Assembly (NCBI GenBank): GCA_033439295.1
Contig: JAVTLE010000007.1
Location: forward strand, 1,798,001-1,862,000
Source of the DNA: Deuterostichococcus epilithicus
Lineage: Eukaryota; Chlorophyta; Trebouxiophyceae; Prasiolales; Stichococcaceae
Direction: 5' to 3'
DNA: 64,000 bases
The first letter of the stretch is position 1, and each line of letters begins with the position of its first letter. This document shows positions 25,906-35,820 of the stretch, piece by piece. The translations under genes were made by a program, and so were the position numbers. The notes beneath the pieces are model-generated. The model had not been told where the DNA came from. It did no database searches and worked only from the letters and a program-made list of their open reading frames with translations.

Positions 25906-25948
<43 letters not shown>

Positions 25949-27818
25949 TAGAGACCAGGCAGACCGGATCTCAGGTGCATGCTGAGGGCTTGTGCGCCAT
26001 GACGTGCGCCACATTGCAGACCTGTATTGTTGACGAAGTTGCAGTCGTCCACTGTGACGGTAGTGGCGGATGCAACCAACACACCACCTGTTCGGCCGTT
26101 GTCCTGCACATTATTGGTGATATTGCTGCCGCTCAGGCGAGCAGTGACGCCATTGTAGAGGAAAGCGCCACCACCGTCACCGTTCCCACCATTACCATCC
26201 AGTCTGCAGCAAATTCCACACACCAGAATCAGCCATTGGATCATGAGTTGACAAGCCAAGGGTGAGCTTGTACACTAGCATGTGCTGTGTGAGGCACTGC
26301 GTGCAGACCATGCCAGAGGGCTTCAAGTCCTGCACAAGTGACCAATCATGAAGACGCACGTTGTCCTGTTCAAAGTGATGATGCTGTATGCCTGTGCGAA
26401 CAATCCGCTGCCGGCAGTGACGCCAGTCCTGTACTTATTGAAACACACGCCGCCGGCATCTGGGCTGCCCTTGTATTCTGAGACGCTGTTGTTTCTGAAG
26501 AGACTGTCAGTGATGGTGATCGTATCCACTGTCAAGAAGGAGGTGCCTCCTCCAAGGCACACTGCAGCACATGGACCGGCGACTAAGCAACCTCCACAGC
26601 AGGAAAGGCAGGCAAGTATACATGTTCCTCGAGGTAGCTGTGTGGGCAGACAGGGCATGAAGCAATCGTACCAGCAGTGTTGTCCGTCACGGTCACGTTG
26701 CGGAGGGTTGCAATTGAACCGGATGTGCTCACAAAGCTGATTGCACCGCCATTGACTCCCGCTGCATTGCCGACAAACCTGCAAACGAAGCAACGACATT
26801 GCGATGATACCATGCAGTTGTCACGCAAGCATTGGGGTGTTGCACCAGGAAAGCCGAGATACAGCGCAGGTGGCTATTGCCACACAGCCATACAAGCCCT
26901 CACGTTGAGTCCTCAACGATGAGCGAGCCTGCGCCCACGGCGAGGCCGCCACCAAACTCCGTCACACTGTTGCCCTCAAACGATGATCCGCTGATTGTTG
27001 TGTCGCTGCCATTGACCACGAGCACCGAGGCTCCGTCACCTATCGTGTTGCCTGTTGAAGGGCATGAAAAGAAGATGTTGTGGTAGGTGCAAACCGGCCA
27101 AATGCGGTGACGGCAGTCAGAACCATGCGCTGGAGCAGTGTGAAGCTCGTAGCACTCGTATGCTAGAACGCGATCGTGGGCGCAGGTCTCACCTGAGAAC
27201 GTTGACCGTGTGGCATTAAAGGTAGCATTGAAGACCGCCAGCGCCGAAAGTGTGCCCAAATTGAGGTTTGTGAACGAGGACTGGTCAACGGTGAGCTGCG
27301 GAACAAACAGCAAGCATTGCAACGTCAGGAGACGGCTCAGCTGATGTCAGGCAAGATCTTCGTCAGCAAGCCCAGTATATGAGTGACTGGGAACATCATG
27401 CCCACCTGAGCGCCGCTGAACGTCAATAGCCCTGGTGCATTTGCGTCCACGGTGAACGTGGCGCCTGCATGCGCGTCCACGGTCAAGCTTCAAGAGCACG
27501 CTTCGCAGCGCTTTCTGTTCGGTTCTGCGGCCCTATGGGAAACGGACTACAGTGACCCAGCCAGGGCCAGAAGATCGACGTACCTGTGAAAGACCCCGAG
27601 CCTCTCAGTGCCACGGGACCAGTGAACGTCACAGCCGCGCCGGTGCACTGCACTGTTGACGACCTGATTGCAGCGGCTGTAGCCTGCGCAGCGGTGGGCG
27701 GTGTGCCAGTCCCAACCACGCGGATTCTGCAAGTGGACTGGCTTACAGCGCCAGGCGCACGCAGAAATGCTGCCAGAGTCGTCAGGAGGGCCAGCTGCAG
27801 CGCCAGGGCCCTCCCCAT
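18490..27818 (-). CDS. Receptor-like protein kinase with right-handed beta-helix ectodomain
   Basis: Read on the minus strand, the gene starts at ATG 27818 with a signal peptide ([19 protein letters not shown]; exon 27584-27818). Some twenty exons follow down to about 22790. Each carries one or two coils of the type NNTA / GGGL / xFxxN, typical of right-handed parallel beta-helix (polymorphic outer-membrane-like) repeats. An exon at about 22290-22530 encodes a Gly stretch, one hydrophobic helix and a six-Arg stop-transfer. Juxtamembrane exons lie near 21763-21893 and 21390-21620. The kinase exons are about 21024-21140 (LGGGAFGE), 20355-20495 (VAVKVLR), near 20040, near 19650, 19290-19460 ([18 protein letters not shown]), 18830-18975 (FAWAAPEVL) and about 18500-18640, with the stop at 18490-18492. 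The likely role is a plasma-membrane receptor of the TKL group sensing a polysaccharide. Joining ectodomain and kinase in one transcript is inference from order, strand, frame and spacing. Exon edges are approximate. Confidence 0.8.
22290..22530 (-). other. Transmembrane exon of the receptor-like kinase
   Basis: On the minus strand a Gly-rich stretch leads into a hydrophobic helix ([20 protein letters not shown]) followed by LL and six arginines. This is a type I stop-transfer arrangement between the beta-helix exons and the juxtamembrane and kinase exons. Confidence 0.85.
22790..27580 (-). other. Beta-helix ectodomain exons of the receptor-like kinase
   Basis: Each exon codes for one to two coils. 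Examples on the minus strand are [14 protein letters not shown] near 27250, [18 protein letters not shown] near 26950, [10 protein letters not shown] near 26690, [10 protein letters not shown] near 26480, [18 protein letters not shown] near 26100, [17 protein letters not shown] near 25550, [15 protein letters not shown] near 24980, [17 protein letters not shown] near 24640, STFTNNTAT near 24350, [17 protein letters not shown] near 23930, [18 protein letters not shown] near 23660, [16 protein letters not shown] near 23380 and STISNNK near 23060. The motif pattern is that of the parallel beta-helix/pectin-lyase-like fold found in cell-wall-binding and carbohydrate-active proteins. No catalytic motif of a pectate lyase was seen. 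Confidence 0.85.
25909..25945 (+). repeat. (GA)n microsatellite inside a receptor-kinase intron
   Basis: Eighteen GA units. On the transcribed strand it reads (TC)n and lies about 45 bases upstream of the 3' splice site of the exon near 25860, so it forms an extended polypyrimidine tract. Confidence 0.95.
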
Positions 27819-29480
27819 GACCTTGTGCGACGCTCAGGGCTCGCGTGCGCTGGCAGAACGCAGTGATGTACGTTGAACGTCAGCAGAGGTTGAGGAGCAG
27901 ACTGCGCATCACGGCTCGCAGACCTTCGATCAGAAGCCACAAGCGGCACAGGACAGTTCGTGGTGTGTTTGGGCGCTAGGACGAAGGGGGTTCAAGCTCC
28001 TACGACATGGCGGACACTCATGACGACACGCAGAAATCTAGCGGCCGCGATTTCGACGACTCACAGCAGGACCCCCGCTGTACCGGCATGAGCAATCTAA
28101 CATGTAACAGGCTCACAAGTATCAGGAGACGAGCATGAAAGTCGGCGCGAGTACCCATCCTTTTCCAGCCTATGTCGATGCAGAAGCAGATAGTCGTGCA
28201 CGTTGGCGAGGCTTCGGCAGTACTTCGTCGCGACACAGCTGGACGGCTGGTTCGAACCGCCGCGCGTGGGATTGGGATCGAGCTTGCCTTCGGGGTCAAC
28301 AATTGATCAGCTGTGCAGGAGGAGTCGCAGGTAAGATTTCGCGGTGCCCGTCTCTCGAGATGTCAGACACCACATCTGCATCGGCCCGTCGGCGCTGCAG
28401 CTGATCGAACGACGCCGGGCGTTTCCGTCTTGGATCCTGAAGCTCGAAGATGTGAAATTTATTCCAGCATGATGAACCAGGAGCCGCCTTCTCATTAGAG
28501 GAAGTGAAACACGAGGGCTCTGAGATGGCGGCGCAGGAAATGAAATATGTGTCCTAAATGTCGCCGGCACATGCAAGGGTCCGGCCTTGACCGCGCACAG
28601 CAGTTTCGCAATCGGGCTCCAGAACCTCGCTGGTACAGATCTGCGGTGTAGTGTCGCTGCCGAGCAAAAGAACAGAAGCATTTACACCATTTTGGTGAGG
28701 GCGGGACCCCCAGATCTGCTTGGGACTATCACTCAATATTTTGCTCCTTAGTTTTCTTCAACCCTTTGAACCCTCTAAAGTCTAAACCCCTGTGAAATTA
28801 GTCTGTCGCACCTTCGTGTTGGCAAGGCAGCTGCCGTTGTATCGGCGGTTTGGCCAGCCGTTACCGAAGTGTTGGCCAGGTGGCGCTCTCCTGACGTGGC
28901 GACCTCTCATTGGCTGATCGGAAGGGCAAAAAGGCAACTCTATGTCGTGCCGTACTCACTCTAGCTAGAGCAGCAGCTCTTTGCACTTCTGTCCTTGACA
29001 AGAACAGCGCCAAGCTATCCGGCATTCCTGACTCCGACTGTTCTCTTGCTCCGTCCTGACTCGTCAGCGGATCGGCGGCAGCGGCGACAACAGGTCTGCA
29101 TCATCAACACTGTCTTCCGGCTCAATTATTGACGAAGTCACGACCAGAGTACCGTAACCTCGCCGGCCAGCAAGGTGGGTGTTTCTGGCAGTGTACTGAC
29201 GCACGTCGGGGGCACGGCAGAGCGTTCCTCTGTGACTCAGTGCGCGGTTGCATGCGGCCAGACAACCTCTGACTCTATCTGGCATTTGAGCAAGGCGGAA
29301 CAAGTCTGCTGATGCATCATTCCACTACTTGGGCGTGCTGGTTCCACAGCAGAGCTCGGAACTTGCCGGGTCTTGGTCCGGATGCCGCAACGGCCGTTAG
29401 ACTTGGTGCCTGACGGCGACGCCCCGCCTGCCACCCTCGTCCCGTCCCTGATCGGGCTTCACAACGCCTCTGCAGGATAC
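27819..29480. promoter_or_regulatory. Divergent intergenic region between receptor kinase and LysM gene 2
   Basis: The receptor kinase is transcribed leftwards from 27818 and the LysM gene rightwards from 29481, so this 1.66 kb should hold both promoters. The part around 28740-28990 is less GC-rich and has an ATTGGCT (inverted CCAAT-like) string near 28909. No recognisable gene was found; frames of up to about 125 codons on both strands lack motifs. Confidence 0.45.
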
Positions 29481-31011
29481 ATGGCGTTGTTGAGGGCCCT
29501 GTTGCTCGTAGTGCTAGCCGTCACAGCCTTGGCTGCGGACCTCCCTCCGCTGCCCGACTTCACGGCGCTGCCCCCCTCTTGCGGGTCCGTGGCGCAGGTA
29601 CAGGAGGGCGACACCTGCGCCTCCATCGCGTAAGTCCCCCTCTGTGGTCCTGCTGCTTGCAGTGGCTTCCCTCCTTTGGGTCCCCGCATCTTCCATTCTT
29701 GACAGACGCTGTTGGTGGTACAGTACTCTGTACCAGCTGTTGTGCATGGTGACCTAGTTTGCTGCGACACGCCGCTTATATGTTGTATGGTACGCTCACT
29801 GGCTGCAGGGCATGGGCAGGCATCACTCTCGAGCAGTTCGAGGCTCTCAACCCTTTCACGCTCTGTGGAGTGCTGCCGCTGCTGCCCGGCGCACCTGTCT
29901 GCACCGGTGACACAATCTCATTCTGTAACAACGTGTACGTTGCGGATCGGGCAGATACTTGTGCCAAAATTGCCAGCGACGTGGGCACGATTATAAACAT
30001 CGACGGTGAGGCCTGTGCAGCAACTGGCCTTCTCTGTTTGCGCCACAACATCTGCATGCTGCATGAGCACGGCAGCATGCGGCCATCTGCCCTGTCCTTG
30101 TTGACTAAACGAACGGCCACACTGGTGTTGCGCATAGGGAACAACGCTACCGGCTGCAAAGAGCTCGCCAGCAGTGCCGGCGTCCCAGTTTGTGTTGCTC
30201 CCGCGCCCAGTCCGGTGAGCGATGCTGATGTTTTGGCGGCATAGTTGAGCATCTGTTGTTTTTGTTGCTGTGTGCACATATGTGTTGGCTGGTGGCGCAG
30301 CTGCACTGATCCACTGACAAATGTCGTGCTTATGCAGTGTGCCGTCGACACGCTGTGTGGCGTGGCCCTTTCTAAGCCACTGCAGGACGTGCTTGCTGTG
30401 CTGACTGACTACTGCACCATCGCTGCTGAGTGCCAGGCGAGTATGCTCAGCATCAACAGTGCCTGCCACAGTCTTGTCTGGCGTGTCACTGATAATAGCA
30501 GCATGAGCAGCATGGTTGCGTATGATCACGTGCAGTTCGACCGGCTGGCTGATATGCCGTGCATTCTTCCGTTCTGCAGAGCGGCTTGACTCTCACGGAG
30601 ACGAATGGCCAGCCAGCCCTGGCACTTGCCATCAGTTCTGCCACGCCCGCTGTGCAAGCCGTCAAGGCAAACTCTGGCCACCCCGAGCTGGTGCAGTTTG
30701 TGAAGAACCTGGGGGCTGGCCCCAACACGCTGACCATAACTGTCACGCCAGAGTGGTTTGCGGATGGCAGCGCCCTCACATCTTCGGACTTCACCTGTGA
30801 GCCCTCTGTTGCAACCCTGTCATCGGTGCTGAGATTCTCCAATATTGCATGCCTGATGTCATGCTGCGCCTCATGTTTCTGTGTTTCTCCGCCGCTTATG
30901 GCCCCTTTCTGTCTTCCTGCAGTTGCGTCCCGCCGGCTCAGCCGCAAGCTTCGGCAGACGAGCTACGGGCCTACCGGAAAAATGAACGTTCCTCGGAAGA
31001 AATACTACTAG
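29481..31011 (+). CDS. Secreted protein with two LysM domains (copy 2)
   Basis: Six exons join in frame: 29481-29629, 29809-30005, 30138-30214, 30338-30436, 30580-30796, 30923-31011 (828 bp, 275 residues). The start at 29481 gives a clear signal peptide (MALLRALLLVVLAVTALA); an in-frame ATG at 29383 would bury it. The first LysM carries GDTCASIA, split by intron 1 at the same place as in copy 1, and LNPFTLCGVLPLLPG; the second carries ADTCAKIASD. The shared C-terminal domain has GHPEL and ADGSA, and the tail is RKLRQTSYGPTG. The fourth exon is 99 bp, as in copy 1. An intron at 30006-30137 inside the second LysM is absent from copy 1. The intron at 30437 begins with GC where copy 1 has GT. The likely role is binding of chitin-like or peptidoglycan-like glycans outside the cell, by inference from LysM. 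Confidence 0.9.
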
Positions 31012-33064
31012 ATTCTGCCGAAGGGCATCCCTCACCCCAGCCGGATGGTTGTGCTGCTTCCAGAGTCGCTCTGAAAGTTGAGCAGACCGGCAAAAGCAGC
31101 GCAGGTACAGATGCAGAGGACAACTTCAGGCCAATCACTCTGCCCGCCAGAGCCGCATCCTGCTATGGGCCATGACCGGCGGGGAGCAGTGCTAGCTGGC
31201 CGCCGCTGCACCCTTTGCAATACACACTTTTGCAAAAACATTTCTTCATCAACGTTTTCCAGCGAAAATGACTGATTAGTGAATTCTGAGCGTTTATTAT
31301 GTCACTCACTGGTTTATGGTTCCGCCTTTCCCTCCGTGTTGTGTCGAGCGTGAATCATTTGAATGTATTCGGTGCACAAATTTGCATATCATGGCTGCGT
31401 CGCAGCCAGGTAAACATCTCTATTGGCCACATGCAACAGTCACTTTAATTGTCTTCTTCATTTACTCATTTGCCGCAACGATGATATTGCCAGACCAGAT
31501 TAGCCCGCTTAGACATAGGTTTGCAACTTAGGCCACCACCCACAGCCACAAGCGAGAACTTGGCCTGTGTAGCCCATAATTGTCAGAAGAGCGCAATCAC
31601 AAGCTGTCTCTGGACAATGGATGCGGGCGACATGATTGGCAAGTAATGCACATCTACGCCGATCGCCCCACAGAGCCGCTGCTGTGGCACAGTCTTGCAT
31701 TGTGCTGCAGCCGCCACGCCCCTGCTGCAAGGCACCGCCCCCAGTGGCGAGCTTTGGCCTTGGCGAAGTCTAGGAGCGGCTGCCCAGCCAATCCTACTGC
31801 ATGTGCACACTGCAATTTGCTGGCGGCATCCTCACCGAGTACATGGGCGATGGTGTATGTCCTGACCGGCGATGGAGCCGACGTCCTGCAGCATGAAAGC
31901 CTGCGGTGCGCACACCTCGAGCGCCGCCCGTGTGCTGCCTCCAGCCACGACTGCGCCAGCTGTCCAGCAGCCGGCAGCCAGCAGCGGCAGTAGCGACGGC
32001 AGCTGTTGGACCAGGTCGGATCAGCGGCAACCCCTGCCGCCTTCTGGGATTGCAGCACGATGCATCCGGCAGAGCGACGATTCCGGCAGAGACAGCGGTG
32101 CTTCTCAACTGCTGATGTCATGCTGCATATGACCTCTCGGCCAGTGCTCGTGAGAGGGTTGCTCGCCCGCACTGAGGCTGACTTCCTGACCGCAGCCACT
32201 GCCGCTGGCACACTCGCCACCATATTAAGAGGACTGCATCTGCAGCAGACTGATGCAGCCGGCCGGCTGCATCCATAATTGAGCAACGGTCATGCAGCAG
32301 TGCCGTCACAGAATAGGCATGTCACTCCGCTGCTGGCAAGAAGACGTCTTGTTGCTACGTCAGAGTGATTCTAAGTTTGCCTTGCTGCTGTCAGCCTGGC
32401 TGCTTGACCACCCGCGCGCAGCCTGCTCATGGATGCGGCAGAGATTGATGCATGGGCGCTGTGCTGGCATCATGCAGAGGGTCCTTCAATGTAGTTGCCG
32501 TCCCTTCCCCGCCAAGTGAGGCAGCCAAATGTGAGGCATGATCACAAGCCCCGTGCAAGCCCCGCACCAACGAACCCAAGGGGAATGAAAGAGATAGTTG
32601 CCATGGCTTCGCGCTGGACAGTTTGCATCACCGTCGTGAGACATCACCTGCCCGCCTCTCTAAAATCGGCAATATCAAAAGGTGCAGCTGTTCAGACAAC
32701 CACATTGCATATTCCGCAGTCGTCGACCCCATCTCTCGATAGTCAACATGCACCGGAGTATGCCTGCATCTCTCATCGCTCTTCGACACGCAGTATACGA
32801 TACCACACAGCTTCTCAACCCCAAACCCCCGCGGGACCTCCTGAGCGGTGCAGGCGACCAGCTGGTCTCCCTGCGAGCTTTCGGCGGCACAGCGCGGTGC
32901 AGGTCCCTTCTGCGGAATATCGGCTATGTACTGCAATTTGCACACCCTGTCACAATGCGCAGTCAAGTTGTCCTCACTGTCGTCTGCCCATCTGCCGCCC
33001 GACTCACCGAGTGCGGCGGCGCCATGGTGAAACGGTTTGCCCCGTATGCAGTGTTGGTCTGCCG
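31012..33064. other. Intergenic region between LysM gene 2 and the prolyl hydroxylase gene
   Basis: About 2 kb without a recognised gene. A 210-codon minus-strand frame (31654-32286) and a plus-strand frame ending at 32278 overlap; neither shows a family motif. Sequence near 31200-31520 is AT-richer and likely untranslated or spacer DNA. Confidence 0.45.
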
Positions 33065-34966
33065 ATGCAGCGGCTGGAGTGCGCCGTCACGCCGGCGGTC
33101 GCCGCACAGTTGGAGCACAGCGGCTTTGCGGTCGTCGACGGCGTTTTTGGCGCCAAGTGCGCCTCGGCGCTGCGTCACGAAGTCATGCAGCTTCACCAGG
33201 CACGACTGCAGCGCACGCCTTCAAGTGCATGGCATGTTACGCCGCAGACCCGTGCTCCCTCGCTTGCCGTGCTGAAGACATGCACACGCCCAGCGTGTGC
33301 GGGACGGGCTCGACCTACACCTGCAGAATGGCCAGCGGCGCCCAGTGACCGAGCTCTTGCCACCCTACAGGGTGGTCGCATGCACCTCAACAGCACGCAT
33401 CTGGTGCGCGGCGGCGCAAAGGCGCTGCTGCAGAAGCGCGGCATCCACGAGGCGGAGCTGCTGTCGCCCGTGGTGCAGGCCGCGGCGCCGCTGCTGGTGC
33501 GCTTTGCTCGCTGCGGGGCATGCGGATTCATCCCAGCCAGTCCCAGCGGACCGCCGCTGGGACCAGCACTGAAATATATGGAGGGCTCCTGCAAAAAAGG
33601 TGCCCCTGCCTCACTGTGCTGGAGCAAGTGTTTCAAAGACCGGATCGATAGTGGCAGGGCCTCATGTGCGGCACCAGCTCCTTCACATTCTGGCCCTAAG
33701 GAGCCCGGTCCGTGAGCCTCGCTCTGCGCCCCCCGCATGTGCAGGCGCAGCTGCAGCACGACTCGACGCTGCGCACGCTGCTGAGCGTCTACCTGCCGCA
33801 GCACACGCTGGCGTCGCAGGCGATCAAGGCGCAGTTCAATGAAGGCAAGTCGACGTGGGCGCAATGACGTCATTGCAGGGATCACTTGGAAACCTTCAGC
33901 CGGCAGCACGCTCGCCCAGCCCTGCTCCATCACCCGACTCAGCGGGAAGCGATTAGCGCAAGTACCTGGCAATGTCGAAACGCCGGGGATGCACATCCCG
34001 CAGGCGGCGGCGCCTGCTTCCCAATGCACTTTGACTCCGACGAGGCCGTGGACGGCCGCCGCCTGAGCGCCATCTTCTACCTCAACCCCGGCTGGCGGCC
34101 GCGCGACGGCGGCGCGTTGCGCCTCTTCCCCTTTGCGTCGTCGCCGGTGGACATAGCGCCGGCACACGACCGGCTGGTGCTGTTTGCCTCAACGCGCATG
34201 CTGCACAGGTGCGCAAGGGCGTTGCAGTCCTCGGCAGGTTGTCATCCTGCACGGTGCTCCCCTCACTGGCGCTGCTGCGGCGCCCCCACAGCTGCTCCCT
34301 CACGTCCTATGCCAGTCCTGGGCGTGCAACGACTGATTTAAAGTCTGCACCAAAGTGCTGCCACGTCTCTCAGGGAGCGCCGGCGCATTTGCAGGGTCAT
34401 GCCGGCGCACTCGCCGCGCGCCTGCTTCACCATCTGGTTCACGGACCACCGGGGGCGCCGGCGGGCGGCGCCGCCGCCGATGCAGCTGCTGCGGGACGCG
34501 CTGCGGCAGGGGGAGACGGGACAGCAGCTGGCGACGGACGCCGTGCGGGCGCTGCTGCGGCAGCCGGACGTCCAGAAGCTTGTCGCGCAACTGCATTACG
34601 CGGACGAGTGGGCGGCCTCCATCGAGGTGCATCGGCGACGGGGTTGGAGGGGGGGCCGGGCGGAGACGACATGTTTGATGGTCGTGGTCCATTGGTCATT
34701 TGTCCATCTAGCTGTTTGCTTGTAGAGACCCTGAAGGGCAGCGTCTTTCCCTTCTCTGCTGCCAACGTCCACGCTGGAGAGCGATCCGCGGTGCTGGTGC
34801 CCTCCTGCCGCAGGACAGCCACGGTGACGGCGAGGGCCGCGCGGCGGCGCTGCAGCAGTTCTGGGCTGACCTAGAGGTCGTGGGCCGCCTTCTGGCGCCG
34901 CTTGCAGAGTCGCTACAGGGCATCTTCCCAGCCAGCACCGACATGCAGCCGCGCCTGATCGCCTGA
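33065..34966 (+). CDS. Prolyl 4-hydroxylase-like 2-oxoglutarate/Fe(II) oxygenase (PHD/PhyA type)
   Basis: Six exons join in frame: 33065-33199, 33371-33496, 33745-33844, 34004-34208, 34395-34626, 34814-34966 (951 bp, 316 residues). The double-stranded beta-helix core carries the iron ligands His129 and Asp131 (MHFDSDE) and His188 (MLHRV), plus Arg197 (PRACFTIWF) for 2-oxoglutarate. The strings AIFYLNPGW, GGALRLFPF, VDIAPAHDRL and RACFTIWF follow the order seen in HIF-type PHD/EGLN enzymes and protist Skp1 prolyl hydroxylase PhyA. Introns at 33200 and 33845 have GC donors (CAG/GCACGA and AAG/GCAAGT). The reading frame is open upstream of the chosen ATG, so a longer N-terminus is possible. The gene converges on the F-box gene at 35821-39567. 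The oxygenase fold is firm; the substrate is unknown. Confidence 0.9.
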
Positions 34967-35109
34967 ACCATGGGCGCCGGCCTCACACCCGCAACCCCCC
35001 GCATCATGCTGCGTGTTGTTGCGGGGCTGTTAGCAGTGAGTTGCGATGTTGGGACTGCAGCACTGCGACTGCTATGCATTAGTTCGTGGTTTCCATATTC
35101 ACTTCGACT

Positions 35110-35114
35110 TGTAA
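35110..35114 (+). promoter_or_regulatory. Candidate TGTAA polyadenylation signal of the hydroxylase gene
   Basis: TGTAA lies 144 bases after the stop at 34966, a usual distance for a green-algal 3' UTR. Chance occurrence cannot be excluded. Confidence 0.4.
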
Positions 35115-35770
35115 GCCATGCACCAAAGAAGAAAATGAATACTTCACACGGGTCCTATGTCATTGCCAGAGGGCAACGGCGACATCACCTTCATCAGACC
35201 TACGTAGGCGACTGATAGTTGTCTGACTCAATAAACCCATACAGACGCCCTGAAACGTTCGCCGCGCTTCCTGCAGATGTTTCTGCTGAGGGGCACTTGA
35301 GTGACGGCCCGGCTGAGCTGCGCAGAAACAAAACTTCCCCTGTTAACGAGACATACCGTCAACAGCAGCAGCATAACATTTGGCAGTCGCGCTGCAGTTG
35401 CAGCTGCGATGTCGTGTGATGCTGCTTCTGGCGAGGGTTGCTTAATCGCACCGCGCACAATACATTCTACATCCCACACCAACGAAGCTCCCGTGTCACC
35501 CAGTGCAAAGTCTGCAGATGTGCCGTCACTGCTGGCCCCAACCGCAGCAGCTGCTGATCCTGCTGCGGCCAGGTGTGGCACATCGCCCCGGCGAATTCTA
35601 CAGGCTGTCACGCTAGTCGTTCGCCAGCCAGCGCGGCCTTGGAGCGCTGCGGAGGAGCCCCGCAGCATCGCCCCGGCCGCCTGAGGGCCTTGCTGCCCGT
35701 TTCAATCACGTATTTGTCCCGCCGCGCCGCTGCTGCGCTTCCAGCAACGCCACCGCCGATGCCCAGCGGC

Positions 35771-35814
35771 GAGCGGCGCCACCGCCGCCGAGCGGCGCCA
35801 CCGCCGCCGAGCGG
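35771..35814 (+). repeat. Tandem 19-bp GC-rich repeat
   Basis: Two full copies of a 19-base unit (35771-35789 and 35790-35808, starting GAGCGGCGCC) and a partial third. It lies just downstream of the stop codon of the Tubby-like gene, in its presumed 3' UTR. Confidence 0.85.
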
Positions 35815-35820
35815 AGAAGC

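Larger units (their letters stand above)
34967..35820. other. Convergent intergenic region
   Basis: This 854-bp stretch lies between the 3' ends of the hydroxylase (+) and the Tubby-like gene (-). It probably contains both 3' UTRs. A minus-strand frame at 35228-35668 (146 codons) shows no motif. A short GC-rich tandem repeat lies at its right end. Confidence 0.5.

Noticed and set aside
28230-28275. GGTTCGAACC resembling a tRNA B box
   Set aside because: No five-pair T stem, no A box at the right distance and no acceptor stem could be drawn.
28755-28795. AACCCT/TAAACCC strings like a degenerate interstitial telomere repeat
   Set aside because: Only three or four imperfect units with no regular period; chance similarity in AT-richer spacer is as likely.
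31654-32286. 210-codon minus-strand frame between LysM 2 and the hydroxylase
   Set aside because: No motif, biased composition and competing open frames on the other strand.
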